Below, in pieces: positions 24,932 to 35,871 of a stretch of 64,000 nucleotides of DNA. The translations under genes were made by a program, and so were the position numbers. The DNA comes from Gordonia paraffinivorans NBRC 108238 (GTDB taxonomy: Bacteria; Actinomycetota; Actinomycetes; Mycobacteriales; Mycobacteriaceae), in contig NZ_BAOQ01000030.1 in NCBI RefSeq assembly GCF_000344155.1, positions 1-64,000 on the forward strand. The letters run 5' to 3'. The notes under the pieces are model-generated. The model did no database searches. It was not told the origin of the DNA and worked only from the letters and a program-made list of their open reading frames with translations. The first letter of the stretch is position 1; every line of letters begins with the position of its first letter.

Positions 24932-25816
24932 ATGGTGATGCCAACGCTGAAGAGCACCTCTGAGACCGACGTCGACCGATCGGCGGGCAGGCCCGCCGGA
25001 GCCGTCGCCGGCCTGCGTCGCCACGCCGCGCTCATCCCGTTCGGAATCCTGTTGCTGTTCGCGGTGATCGGGCCGATCGTCGCCCCGCAGCCGGCGACCG
25101 AGGTGGTCGGGACACCGTCGACCGCGCCGTCGGGAGACCACTGGTTCGGCACCGACTCCAACGGGTTCGACGTCTTCTCGCGGACGCTCACGGCCTTCCG
25201 CCTCGACATCCTCATCGCGATCGCGGTCACCCTGCTGGCGACCGTCGTGGGCATGGCCATCGGCGCGATCGCCGGCATGTACGGCTCCAGGGGAGGTCTG
25301 CTCGGCGTGATCGCCGGAACGCTCGGCCGCACCATCGATCTCGTCCAGGCGCTGCCGGTGATGATCGGCGGGCTGGTGATCGTGTCCTTCTTCGGGCGCA
25401 ACGAGGTCGTGGTCTCGATCGCGCTGGCCCTGGTGCTGATGCCCTTCCAGGGACGTCTGATGCGCACCGAGGTCCTGCGAACCCGCAACGACGGGTACGT
25501 CACCGCAGCCCGCATGAGCGGCGAGTCCGAGATCCGGATCCTGTTCCGCCACGTGATCCCGAACTCGTGCGCACCGGTTCTCGAGAACGCGTCGGCGATC
25601 TTCGGCATGGCCATCATCTTCTGCGCCGGCCTCGGGTTCCTGGGAGTCGGAATCCCGCTCCCGACCGCGGAGTGGGGCAACATGCTCGCCGACGGCGCCG
25701 CGGACGCCGCGGTCGGCCGGTGGTGGCCGGCGCTCTTCCCGGTGCTCGCACTCGCCTACTCGGTGTGGGCCGCATCCAAGGTCACCACCTTCATCTCCCG
25801 CCGCCGGCGGACCTGA
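24932..25816 (+). CDS. Peptide/nickel-type ABC permease (DppC-like)
   Basis: 294 residues with the DppC-type motif HWFGTDSNGFDVFSRTL in the extracytoplasmic loop, then five or more helices and the EAA-like loop TAARMSGESEIRILFRHVIPN. It follows the first permease by one base and forms a heterodimeric channel with it. Confidence 0.88.
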   Translation: MVMPTLKSTSETDVDRSAGRPAGAVAGLRRHAALIPFGILLLFAVIGPIVAPQPATEVVGTPSTAPSGDHWFGTDSNGFDVFSRTLTAFRLDILIAIAVTLLATVVGMAIGAIAGMYGSRGGLLGVIAGTLGRTIDLVQALPVMIGGLVIVSFFGRNEVVVSIALALVLMPFQGRLMRTEVLRTRNDGYVTAARMSGESEIRILFRHVIPNSCAPVLENASAIFGMAIIFCAGLGFLGVGIPLPTAEWGNMLADGAADAAVGRWWPALFPVLALAYSVWAASKVTTFISRRRRT

Positions 25817-25918
25817 TCATCCCGGCCCGCCCGACCCCTCGTGCCAGGTCCTCGTGCACATCGCGTCGTGCACATCTCGTCTCGACAACCTCGAAGTAGA
25901 ACGGAGTCCTCGATACCC

Positions 25919-27543
25919 ATGAAGTCCACCAGGAAGAGACTGTCCGCTCTGGTGAGCGGCACCGCGCTCACCCTCGCCGCCGCGCTGACGCTCAGTGCCT
26001 GCGGCGGCTCGTCGGGGGACTCGGCCGAGGGCGGTGTGGTCATCGTGACCGCCGCCCAGCCGCCGAGCTTCAGCTACGAGAGCACCCCCACCGGCTACGA
26101 GGCCGCGGAGTTCTGGCTCAACACCGGCGCCACCCTGATCCGCAACCCCTATGTCGAGGGAACCGACGGACTCGCGGCCCACCAGGAGCTGTTCAAGTTC
26201 GAACCGGTCCTCGCCAAGAGCTACGACGTGAGCCCGGACGGCAAGGTCATCACCTTCGAGCTCAACACCGACGCCAAGAGCGCCTCGGGCAACTCGCTCG
26301 ACGCCGACGACGTCGTCTTCTCCTTCAAGCGCAAGTTCGAGGTCGACACCAGCATCGTGGCGTTCGTCAGCGCCCCGGTCATCACCTCGCCCGACCAGGT
26401 CAAGAAGATCGACGACGACACCGTCACGATCACCATCGACGATCCGGCGCACGGTTTCACCTTGCTGTCGCTGCTGTCGAACCAGCCCTACACCATCTAC
26501 GACTCCGACGTGCTCAAGGCACACGCGACCCCCGACGATCCGTACGGCGTCGAGCACTCGAAGACCAACGCCGACTACGGATTCGGTGCATACAAGCTGG
26601 TCAGCTACACCCCCGGCCAGCAGATGGTCTACGAGGCGAACCCGGGTTACGCGCTCGGCGAGCCCGAGGTCAAGAAGATCGTGCAGCGCGTCGTCGCCGA
26701 CGCCGGCCAGCGGTCGAACCTGGTGAAGAGCGGTGACGCCGCCATCGCCACCCAGCTGCGCCCGGCCGACCAGGTGGCCCTGAGCGACGCCGGCGCGGCC
26801 CAGATCTTCGACGTCCCGAGCAACGCCTACGTCTACGTGCCGCTGACCACCACCAAGGCGCCCTTCGACAACGTCGACGTCCGCCGCGCGTTCGCCCACG
26901 CGGTGCCCTACGAGGCGATCATGAAGGACGTCTACAAGGGGCGCCTCGGGCCGATCTCGTCGATCCTCAACGACACCCTGCCCGACTTCAACGGCAGCGG
27001 CCTGAACCCGAACACCTTCGACCCGCAGAAGTCGCTCGAGATCCTGAAGAACGCCGGCGTCAGCACCCCGGTCAAGTTCGAGCTGACCATCAACAACGCC
27101 GTCCCGGATCTCAAGGAGACCGCCGTCCAGATCCAGACCGCGGCCCGCGCAGCAGGTTTCGAGATCACCCTCAACGAGGTGAACTCGGCGGTCTTCCAGG
27201 AGGGCCTGGCCGCCAAGACGTTCCAGGCGTCGATGGGTCGCGACTACGCGGTCGTCCAGTCCCCGCCGTACGTGTTGTCGCTGTTCTACACCCCCGGCTC
27301 GCCCATCAACTGGCCTGACTTCGACTACGCCCCGCTGAACAACGCGATCGCCGCCGGCAACAAGGCCGGAGAGCCGCTCACTCCGGCGGCCTGGGCGGAG
27401 TGGAACAAGGCCGAGCGGGTCCTGCAGGACCAGATGCCGACCGTGTACATCGGATACGTCCAGCCGCTCAACGCCTTCCGCAACGGTCTCGGCGGCTACG
27501 TGTTCCGTACCGACAGCGTCATCGACTACTCGGTGCTCAAGCC

Positions 27544-27547
<4 letters not shown>
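25919..27547 (+). CDS. Substrate-binding lipoprotein, SBP family 5 (DppA/OppA-like)
   Basis: 542 residues with a lipoprotein signal ending in the lipobox LSAC (Cys near residue 24) and the family-5 fold (LTLAAALTLSACGG; ADDVVFSFKRKFE; VRRAFAHAVPYEAI). It captures the transported solute outside the membrane; family 5 covers peptides, metals, opines and other organic solutes, so the ligand is open. The ATG at 25919 has ACGGAG upstream. The stop overlaps the first ATPase start. Confidence 0.9.
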
Positions 27548-28427
<880 letters not shown>

Positions 28428-28431
<4 letters not shown>

Positions 28432-29201
28432 GCACCATCATCGAGGTCGTCGACGTCCACAAGCAGTACGGCCGCAAGGTGACCGCTGTGGGCGGCGTCA
28501 CCACCAAGCTCGAGAGCGGCCGGTCGGTCGGGATCGTCGGCGAATCCGGCTCCGGCAAGTCGACTCTCGGCAAGATGATCGTCGGACTGACCGCACCGAC
28601 GTCGGGTCAGGTCCTCGTCGACGGACGAGACCTGAGCCGGTTGCTGGAGCGGCGTCCCGGGCGCCTCGAGTACCGCCGCAAGGTGCAGCTCGTCGCCCAG
28701 GACACCACGACCACCTTCGACCCGCGCCGCATCGTCCGCGAGGCGATCCGGCGTCCCGCGCAGATCCTGGGCGGCCTGGACTCGAAGGCGGCCGACGATG
28801 CGGTCGACTCGATCGTCGCGGACCTCGGCATCGCCCCGGAGCTGGTCGAGAGGTATCCGCATCAGCTCTCCGGCGGTCAGCGGCAACGCCTCTCGATCGC
28901 ACGCGCACTCGTCGTGCACCCCGACATCCTGGTCTGCGACGAGGCGGTCAGCGCCCTCGACGTCTCGGCCCAGGCCGTGGTGCTCAACCTCCTGAAGGAC
29001 TACGTCACGACGCATTCCCTCGGGCTGGTGTTCATCTCGCACGGTCTTCCCGCGACCGCGTTCATCACCGACGACCTGCTGGTGATGAACCGCGGGAAGG
29101 TCGTCGAATCGGGCGAGACCATGTCGCTGCTCAACGCGCCGTCGAACGACTACACGCAGACCCTCGTCGGCGCCTACCAGGCCATGGAAGCAGTGGCCTG
29201 A
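28428..29201 (+). CDS. ABC importer ATPase (DppF-like)
   Basis: 257 residues with Walker A GESGSGKST, signature LSGGQRQRL, Walker B ILVCDEAVSALD and the switch histidine in FISHG. The ATG overlaps the previous stop (ATGA). It completes the five-gene importer. Confidence 0.9.
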
Positions 29202-29291
29202 CCCTTCGGATCACCGGCGGCACTCGCTGCCGACCAACAGTTCTCGCGGTGGGCGGACCCCATCGCAGGTATTTCACGACAGGAGATTCAC

Positions 29292-30626
29292 ATGTTCCAT
29301 ATGGGTTGGTTCCTCGGAGACGGCTTCGGCATTCACCCCTGGAGCCCGACGAACGGTGACGGTCCCTGGACCGGCACCAACCACCTGGACTGGATGAAGC
29401 CCGACATCCACGTCGACATGGCCAAGAGCCTCGAGCGAGCCGGCTTCGACTACATCCTCATCGAGGACACCTCGATGGTCGAGGACTCCTACAAGAACTC
29501 TGCCGAGACCTCGCTGCGCCGCGGCTTCATGGCGCCCAAGAACGATCCGCTGCCGCTGGTCCCGCTGATGACCCAGCAGACCAAGCACATCGGCATCATC
29601 CCGACTGTGTCGACCATCCAGTACCCGCCGTTCCTCGCCGCCCGTGCCTTCACCACCCTCGACCATCTCACCGAGGGACGCGTGGGCATGAACGTCGTCA
29701 CCAGCGTCACCGACCGCGTCGCCCAGAACTTCGGCTACGAGCGTCACCTCGAGCACGACGAGCGCTACGAGATGGCGATGGAGTGGATCGACGTCGTCAA
29801 GGCGCTGCAGAACTCGTGGGAGGAGGGCGCCGTCATCGCCGATCCCTACGCCGGCGTCTACGCCGACCACACCAAGGTCAACCCGATCGAGTTCGTCGGC
29901 AAGTTCTTCAAGTGCCGCGGCCCGCTCAACACCATCCCGGGACCGCAGCGCGAGGTGCCGGTCTGCTCGGCCGGCAGCTCGGAGCTGGGCCGCGTGCTCG
30001 CCGCCAACTACGACGACACCCAGATCGCGATCGTCAAGGACGCCGCGGCGGCCAAGGCCTACCGCGAGGACATCCGCGCCCGCGCGGCCGCCGCCGGTCG
30101 CAACCCCGATCACATCAAGGTGCTGTTCATCGCGACCCCCACGATCGCGGCGACCGACGCCGAAGCCCAGGCCGCCTACGAGGCCGCGCAGGCATTCCGC
30201 AAGACGGACAAGGCCATCGAGTACAACCTGTGGAACATGTCCTACACCTCGGGCGGCCGGATCGACTTCGGTGCGATCGATCCCGACACCAAGGTCCGCG
30301 ACATCGACCTCAGCAAGCAGAACGGCGAGTACACCTCGATCGCCGGCCTGTTCGAGGGGCGCGAGGACGAGACCCTGCGTGAGGTCGTCGCCTCGAGCTT
30401 CCAGGTCAAGGACATGGGCCTCATCGGTTCGCCGTCGACCATCGCCGACAAGATGGGCGAGATCATGGAGGAGGCCGGCGGCGACGGCTTCCTGTTCTAC
30501 CTGCCCACCACCCGCATGAACCTGGCCATGATCTCCGACGGCCTGGCCCCGGAGTTGCGTCGTCGCGGCCTCATTCGCGAGGAGTACACCGGCTCGACCC
30601 TGAAGGAGAACCTGCGCGCTTTCTGA
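29292..30626 (+). CDS. FMN-dependent monooxygenase, NtaA/SnaA/DszA family (LLM class)
   Basis: 444 residues of the bacterial-luciferase superfamily. Family hallmarks are the N-terminal W-x-H-P-like region, TVSTIQYPPFLAARAFTTLD, RVGMNVVTS and PVCSAGSSELGR. Enzymes of this family use FMNH2 and oxygen to hydroxylate or cleave C-N or C-S bonds (nitrilotriacetate, dibenzothiophene sulfone, pristinamycin precursor). It ends the importer operon, 90 bases after the ATPase, with AGGAG before its ATG. The two reductases across the GntR gene are plausible FMNH2 suppliers. The substrate is unknown; this is not enough to call it DszA. Confidence 0.9.
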   Translation: MFHMGWFLGDGFGIHPWSPTNGDGPWTGTNHLDWMKPDIHVDMAKSLERAGFDYILIEDTSMVEDSYKNSAETSLRRGFMAPKNDPLPLVPLMTQQTKHIGIIPTVSTIQYPPFLAARAFTTLDHLTEGRVGMNVVTSVTDRVAQNFGYERHLEHDERYEMAMEWIDVVKALQNSWEEGAVIADPYAGVYADHTKVNPIEFVGKFFKCRGPLNTIPGPQREVPVCSAGSSELGRVLAANYDDTQIAIVKDAAAAKAYREDIRARAAAAGRNPDHIKVLFIATPTIAATDAEAQAAYEAAQAFRKTDKAIEYNLWNMSYTSGGRIDFGAIDPDTKVRDIDLSKQNGEYTSIAGLFEGREDETLREVVASSFQVKDMGLIGSPSTIADKMGEIMEEAGGDGFLFYLPTTRMNLAMISDGLAPELRRRGLIREEYTGSTLKENLRAF

Positions 30627-30652
30627 TCTCCCCGGGCCGCCGAACGAGAGAC

Positions 30653-30690
30653 GCTGTGCCCCTGCACGCCACGGTGTGCAGGGGCACAGC
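30653..30690. terminator. Strong bidirectional terminator hairpin
   Basis: GCTGTGCCCCTGCAC (30653-30667) and GTGCAGGGGCACAGC (30676-30690) form a perfect 15-bp stem with an 8-base loop between the convergent monooxygenase and DUF2236 genes. Confidence 0.75.
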
Positions 30691-30733
30691 GGCCTGGAGG
30701 TCAGAGCCCTCGCGGAGACGGGTATTGCCGGGG

Positions 30734-31603
30734 TTACTTCTTCCGTGCTGCCGCTCGCGCATGCGGCACCATCCTGATCCGCTTGGGCAACCGCGGGATG
30801 ATCAGCCTCGACTGGACAGCGATGAGCCGGAACAAGAACCGGCGCCCCCGGCCCCAGTCGATGCCCAGCAGGCCCCGCAGTTCCGGGGTCAGCAGACCGG
30901 CGGTCACGGTGCCGACGACGAGCCCGGCCACGGGGCGGATCGTGGAGTTCCAGAGGAACGGGATGCGCAGGACCGGGATGTGCGGCGGCGGCTTCGGCGA
31001 GGTCGCCAGCGCGAACACCCGGTCGGTCATGTCCGACCGCTCCAGCCGGGTCCGCGTCATCTCGTCGAACCAGTCGCAGAACGACGCCCAGTCGGCCGGC
31101 ATGTCCTGTTCGCGGACGCCGTACATGCGGCCCACGCGTCGCATCTCGAGGTAGAACTGCTCGACCTCGCCCGGCTTCCAGCCGCGCCCGAGTTCCTTCT
31201 GCTGGGTGTACACACCGTGCACGAGGCTCGCGTGGACCCAGTGGAACGCCTCGGGGTTCAGCGAACTCCACCGCGTGCCGTCCGGGTTGCGGCCCTTGAT
31301 GTCCCGATGCCGTTCGCGGAGCCGCCGGGCCATGTCGAGGGCGTCGTCACGCCCGTAGACGACACCCATGATCATGTTCAGCGTCCGCTCGGCGCGGCCG
31401 TACGGGTCGGACTCGAAGACCGAGAACTCGCGGACACCGGTCGCCACGACCGGGTGCGCGACGTCGATGAGCAGGCGCCGGGGCGCGCCGAGGACGAAGG
31501 TGAGATCGCCGAAGACCTTCCACGCCACCGAATCCGGACCGAGCGGCGTGATGTCCGCGTCGTCGGTTGCCGGCGTCTGCGCGCCGATCGCGTCCGTTGT
31601 CAT
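30734..31603 (-). CDS. DUF2236 (MpaB/Lcp-related) oxygenase
   Basis: 289 residues with the DUF2236 signature HPVVATGV...FESDPYGRAERT and the later FHWVHASLVHG. This superfamily contains haem-binding Lcp rubber oxygenase and the fungal MpaB. Many members are uncharacterised oxygenases, so haem binding and oxidation are likely but unproven here. The ATG at 31603 overlaps the lipase stop (ATGA), so it is the second gene of a coupled pair with a secreted lipase. No export signal is visible. Confidence 0.82.
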   Translation of the reverse strand: MTTDAIGAQTPATDDADITPLGPDSVAWKVFGDLTFVLGAPRRLLIDVAHPVVATGVREFSVFESDPYGRAERTLNMIMGVVYGRDDALDMARRLRERHRDIKGRNPDGTRWSSLNPEAFHWVHASLVHGVYTQQKELGRGWKPGEVEQFYLEMRRVGRMYGVREQDMPADWASFCDWFDEMTRTRLERSDMTDRVFALATSPKPPPHIPVLRIPFLWNSTIRPVAGLVVGTVTAGLLTPELRGLLGIDWGRGRRFLFRLIAVQSRLIIPRLPKRIRMVPHARAAARKK

Positions 31604-32586
31604 CGGCCTTCGCTCATTCCCGGGTAGAAGGGGTCGACCTGGAAACAGGGTACGGGGGTGGCCTCGGCAGGTGTCAACGCGTTCTTCACGTGCCGCCAGG
31701 TGCGCTCGCTGAAGTTGATCGACAGGTGTTCGGAGAGGTCGACCGGGCAGTCCTCCTGCAGGAGGATGTTGGTGACGTTGTCCCCCTCGAGGAAGCCGTT
31801 GGTGAACGGGGTGGCGATCTCGTCGTACTTCGTCACGATCGTCGTGTAGTGCGGGCCCGGTTTGGTGTCGCCGTTGCCATACACCTTGCGGACCAGGTCG
31901 GAGTACTGCGCCTGCTGGGCGAACGCCGGGAAGAGCGCCTTGAAGATCTCGTAGCCTACGGGACCGAACGGGGGGATGAAATACCGGACATAGGTGAGCA
32001 TGTCGCCTGTCGACCCGTGGTTTCCGGGGGCGATGCCGATGAGCTTGTCGACCTTCTTGTCGCCGCCGAGGAAGTCGATGTAGTAGTGCGGCAACAGGCC
32101 GCCGCCCTGCGACCAGCCGACCAGGTCGACCTTCTTCGCGCCGGTCCGGCGCAGGATGCGGTCGATCTGACGCGAGATCTCCCGGCCCGAGCGCTCGATG
32201 TCGGCGAGGCCCTGGATCGGGAACGTCGGGATCGGGGTGATGTTGCCGTAGTTGAACGTGTATACGCAGTAGCCGTTGTTGGCGAGATACGGGGCGCCTG
32301 CGTTGTACGCCCACTGGGTGGTGGCCGTGGCGTTGAGGAGGACGACCGGGTTGGGACGCTCCTTCGTGAGCCGGCACGATGGGTCGTTGGCGCCCGGCGG
32401 AGCCCAGTTCGGGTCCACGGTCTGCTGCAGCGCGCTCGGGATCGCGGATCGGAAATCCCAGGACACGGGGTATTTCTTCGCAGGCGCTGCCGCTGCCGTG
32501 CCGGTGGCGACCAATCCGCTCGCCGCCATCACCGCGCATGCCGCCGCCGCGGTCACCATCGTCGTCAATCGTCGAAAACCGAACAT
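31600..32586 (-). CDS. Secreted lipase/esterase, alpha/beta hydrolase (Lipase_2-like)
   Basis: 328 residues with a clear signal peptide (arginines, long alanine-rich core, cleavage near TAAAAPA). The nucleophile elbow is GWSQGG with Ser159. An acid such as Asp in KYDEIATPF and the histidine in SEHLSINF fit the triad. Cysteines near residues 71 and 107 could form disulfides, consistent with export. It hydrolyses acylglycerols or other esters outside the cell; the exact substrate is unknown. It is translationally coupled to the DUF2236 oxygenase and divergent from an acyl-CoA synthetase that could activate released fatty acids. Confidence 0.85.
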   Translation of the reverse strand: MFGFRRLTTMVTAAAACAVMAASGLVATGTAAAAPAKKYPVSWDFRSAIPSALQQTVDPNWAPPGANDPSCRLTKERPNPVVLLNATATTQWAYNAGAPYLANNGYCVYTFNYGNITPIPTFPIQGLADIERSGREISRQIDRILRRTGAKKVDLVGWSQGGGLLPHYYIDFLGGDKKVDKLIGIAPGNHGSTGDMLTYVRYFIPPFGPVGYEIFKALFPAFAQQAQYSDLVRKVYGNGDTKPGPHYTTIVTKYDEIATPFTNGFLEGDNVTNILLQEDCPVDLSEHLSINFSERTWRHVKNALTPAEATPVPCFQVDPFYPGMSEGR

Positions 32587-32879
32587 GATCCTCCGCCTCG
32601 TCTATCTGATGACGGATGTTGTCAGACCTGTCCTCGTTTCGCAACGAATTCGTGACCGCCGCGCGGTAGAGAGTTGGTCGTTAGCGGATGAAAACGATAT
32701 CGGGTGACGACTTCGGCTGGCGCACAGCGACTTTCCGAAGAACCGGACAGAACGCCCAGACGGCGACCTAGTCTGGCGTTTACATCGGCACCTCGTGGCC
32801 GGCACGTTCCGGGCCGGTACCGCCGGGTGCCGTACCGGGTGGCGCGATGTGCGGCTCCGGCCGCGGAAGGTGGGTTCAC

Positions 32880-34526
32880 ATGGTCTCGGTGACCTCGGCG
32901 GTGGGAACGGCGGTCGAATCGGTCCAGGACGCGGTCGGCGCACTCAAGGTGCTCGTGCGCTCCGGCCTGCTCAACCCGACGAATCCCAAGGAGACCCTCA
33001 CCACGGTCAAGCGCGCAAAGACCATCGGGCCGTGCGGATCGGTCGTCGCGCACGGCGCGGAGGAGTATCCCGACGCCGGTGCGATCGCGGACGAGAAGGG
33101 CGAGCTCACCTACGGAGAGCTCGACGCCCACGCGAACGCGCTCGCCAATCACCTCCTGGCCTCCGGGATCGAGCGCGGCTCGGTGATCGGCGTGATCGCC
33201 CGGGACCATCGGGGGCTCCTGACCACGATGAGCGCCGCGGGCAAGGCCGGGCTCCGGCTGGCGATGATGAACACGGGCTTCGGCAAGACCCAGTTCGTCG
33301 AGGTGGCCGAACGCGAGAAGGTCACCGCGATGCTCTACGACGAGGAGTTCGGCGACCTCGCCGACGCCCTGCCCCCGGAGATCCTGCGCATCGTCACCTG
33401 GGTCGACGGCAAGCGCCCGATCCCGGACGGGGTGCGCACCCTCGAGGACATCACCGCGACCGGTGACACGTCGACGCCGGCCGAACCCGACGAATGGGCC
33501 GGCCTGGTGATCCTCACCAGCGGCACCACCGGCCTGCCCAAGGGGGCGCAGCGCACCAAGCTGTCCCCGTTCTCCAGTGCGCTGATCGTCGACCGCATCC
33601 CGGTCCCCCGGCGCGGGACGGCGGTGATCGTCTCGCCGATCTTCCACTCGACCGGCTTCGCGCTGTGGGGCGTGGCCGCCGCGCTCGGGAACAAGGCCGT
33701 CGTCTTGCGGAGGTTCGATCCGGAGAAGACCCTGGCCGCGCTGGCCGAGCACCGGGCGGAGATGCTGGTGGCGGTGCCCACGATGCTGCACCGCATCCTC
33801 GCCCTCGGCCCCGAGACCATCGCGAAGTACGACACCTCCGCGCTGCGGGTCATCGTCATCGCGGGATCCGCGCTCTCCCCGACACTCTCGGAGGCGGTGC
33901 AGGACACCTTCGGCGACGTGCTCTACAACCTCTACGGCTCCACCGAGGTGGCGATCGCGTCGGTCGCGACCACCGCGGAACTGCGCCTGGCCCCGGGCAC
34001 CGTCGGCCGCCCCCCGGTCACCGGCCGGCTGGCGCTGTTCGACGACGAGGGCAACCGCATCCACGGAACAAACGTCCGCGGAAGGCTTTTCGTCCGTAAC
34101 GGCGCACCGTTCGAGGGCTATACCGACGGCCGGAACAAGGAGATCATCGACGGCTACATGTCGACCGGCGACATGGCGCGCTTCGACGAGCACGGCCTGT
34201 TGCACATCGACGGCCGCGACGACGACATGATCGTCTCCGGCGGCGAGAACGTCTACCCGCTCGAGGTCGAGAACCTGCTCGCCGAACATCCCGACATCGA
34301 CGACGTCGCGGTGATCGGCGTCGACGACGACGAGTTCGGAAAGCGGTTGCGCGCCTTCATCGTCGCGGCACCTCGCGCGAATCCGACCCCCGACGACATC
34401 AAGGCCCACGTGAAGGCGCATCTCGCGCGCTACAAGGTGCCCCGCGACGTGGTGTTCGTCGACGAGTTGCCGCGCAACCCCACGGGCAAGCTGGTGCGGA
34501 GGCTGCTGCCCGCCGGACCGCTGTGA
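32880..34526 (+). CDS. Acyl-CoA synthetase (FadD-like AMP-binding enzyme)
   Basis: 548 residues. The ATP/AMP motif LTSGTTGLPKG, the YGSTEVA motif, the STGDMA and GRDDDMIVSGGENVYP core motifs and the C-terminal catalytic lysine in PTGKLVRR are all present. It activates a carboxylic acid to its CoA thioester through an acyl-adenylate. The ATG at 32880 has GGAAGG upstream. It is divergent from the lipase/oxygenase pair across 293 bases and may act on the acids they release. Chain-length preference is unknown. Confidence 0.92.
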   Translation: MVSVTSAVGTAVESVQDAVGALKVLVRSGLLNPTNPKETLTTVKRAKTIGPCGSVVAHGAEEYPDAGAIADEKGELTYGELDAHANALANHLLASGIERGSVIGVIARDHRGLLTTMSAAGKAGLRLAMMNTGFGKTQFVEVAEREKVTAMLYDEEFGDLADALPPEILRIVTWVDGKRPIPDGVRTLEDITATGDTSTPAEPDEWAGLVILTSGTTGLPKGAQRTKLSPFSSALIVDRIPVPRRGTAVIVSPIFHSTGFALWGVAAALGNKAVVLRRFDPEKTLAALAEHRAEMLVAVPTMLHRILALGPETIAKYDTSALRVIVIAGSALSPTLSEAVQDTFGDVLYNLYGSTEVAIASVATTAELRLAPGTVGRPPVTGRLALFDDEGNRIHGTNVRGRLFVRNGAPFEGYTDGRNKEIIDGYMSTGDMARFDEHGLLHIDGRDDDMIVSGGENVYPLEVENLLAEHPDIDDVAVIGVDDDEFGKRLRAFIVAAPRANPTPDDIKAHVKAHLARYKVPRDVVFVDELPRNPTGKLVRRLLPAGPL

Positions 34527-34535
34527 GCGCGCCGG

Positions 34536-35831
34536 TCAGTTCTCGGAGTCGGCTCGCCTGAGCTGCTGCACCACCAGGTGCAGTGCCGCGGTGGTGGTGA
34601 GCGCGCGGACGCGTTCACGGTCACCGGGGAACCTGCGGGTGACGGTGTGGGTCGGACGGCCCGCGATCGCGACGCCGAAACACACCGTCCCCACCGGCTT
34701 GGCCTCGGTGCCGCCGCCGGGGCCGGCGATGCCGGTGGTCGAGACCGCGACGTCGGTCTTCAGGCGGCGTCGGGCGCCCTCGGCCATCGCCGCGGCGACC
34801 TGCTCGCTGACCGCGCCGTGCTCGGCGATCATCTCCGCCGGCACGTCGATCAGATCGGCCTTCGCCGCGTTGGAGTACGAGACGACACCGCCCATCACGT
34901 ACTCCGACGAGCCGGGGCGGTCGGTGAGGCGTGCCGCGACGAGTCCGCCGGTGCACGACTCCGCGGTCGCGATCAGCCGGCCCCCGAGCGCCTCGACGAG
35001 CTGGTCCTCGATGGTGGAGCCGTCGGTCGAGAAGATCTGCCGCCCATGGTGTTCGGTGAGGACGTCGAGCAGTTGCCGATAGACGCCGGCGTCGGCGGAG
35101 GCGAAGCGGGTCACCATGTCCAGTTCACCGCGGCGGAGGCAGGTGGTGATCTCCAGACGGTCGAACTCGGGAACCCGTGTCTCGGCGAGACGCAGTGTCT
35201 CGGCGAGCTGCGCCTCATGCAGGCCGTAGGCACGTAGGGTCGCCTGCTGTAGGTCGTCGGCCCGGGCGAGCACCTCGGCGACCGTGGGAGCGGCGATCGC
35301 CGACGGCCACATGGCCTGCAGTTCGCCGGGCGGGCCCGGCAGGATGACCACGGTCGGGATCGGTGTGGGGCCGCCGACGGCGGGGATCACCACGCCGGGA
35401 GCCGTGCCGGTCGGCGGGAGGGAGGCCGCTCCGGCGGGGACCATCGCCTGCTTGCGGATGCCGACCCGGGTCGGCCCCTCGTCGATGTCGGGGGTGTCGG
35501 GGCGCCACCGGCGGATGATGTCCGCGATGTGCTCCTCGAGCTCGGGGTCGAGTCTCAGCTCACGGCCGCAGAACTCGGCGACCGTGGCGACGGTGAGATC
35601 GTCGGCGGTGGGGCCGAGTCCGCCGCTCGTCACGATCAGATCCACACCCTGTTCGGCGAGGAATCGGAGTTGGGCGGCGAGGTCGGCGGGACGGTCGCCG
35701 CAGATGGTGATGTGGGCGACGTCGACGCCGAGCGCGAGGAGCTGCTCGGACAACCACGGCCCGTTCTGATCCGAGATCCTGCCGGTGAGCACCTCGGTTC
35801 CGGTCACGACGATTCCTGCGCGCACACTCAC
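34536..35831 (-). CDS. cinA: CinA-family competence/damage-inducible protein
   Basis: 431 residues in the two-domain CinA arrangement: an N-terminal MoaB/MogA-like molybdopterin-binding domain ([25 protein letters not shown]) and a C-terminal CinA/PncC domain ([23 protein letters not shown]). The C-terminal domain has nicotinamide mononucleotide deamidase activity in studied members. The GTG at 35831 is chosen because the CinA domain begins there; the upstream frame is arginine-rich noise. It ends nine bases from the convergent acyl-CoA synthetase stop. Confidence 0.9.
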   Translation of the reverse strand: MSVRAGIVVTGTEVLTGRISDQNGPWLSEQLLALGVDVAHITICGDRPADLAAQLRFLAEQGVDLIVTSGGLGPTADDLTVATVAEFCGRELRLDPELEEHIADIIRRWRPDTPDIDEGPTRVGIRKQAMVPAGAASLPPTGTAPGVVIPAVGGPTPIPTVVILPGPPGELQAMWPSAIAAPTVAEVLARADDLQQATLRAYGLHEAQLAETLRLAETRVPEFDRLEITTCLRRGELDMVTRFASADAGVYRQLLDVLTEHHGRQIFSTDGSTIEDQLVEALGGRLIATAESCTGGLVAARLTDRPGSSEYVMGGVVSYSNAAKADLIDVPAEMIAEHGAVSEQVAAAMAEGARRRLKTDVAVSTTGIAGPGGGTEAKPVGTVCFGVAIAGRPTHTVTRRFPGDRERVRALTTTAALHLVVQQLRRADSEN

Positions 35832-35871
35832 GGCGTCGAGCCTAGTCGGCCCGACGCCGCGAGCGACACCG

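Noticed and set aside
29292-30626. Calling the monooxygenase DszA and the cluster a dibenzothiophene desulfurisation operon.
   Set aside because: No DszB/DszC partners are present, and the family also contains NtaA and SnaA with different substrates.
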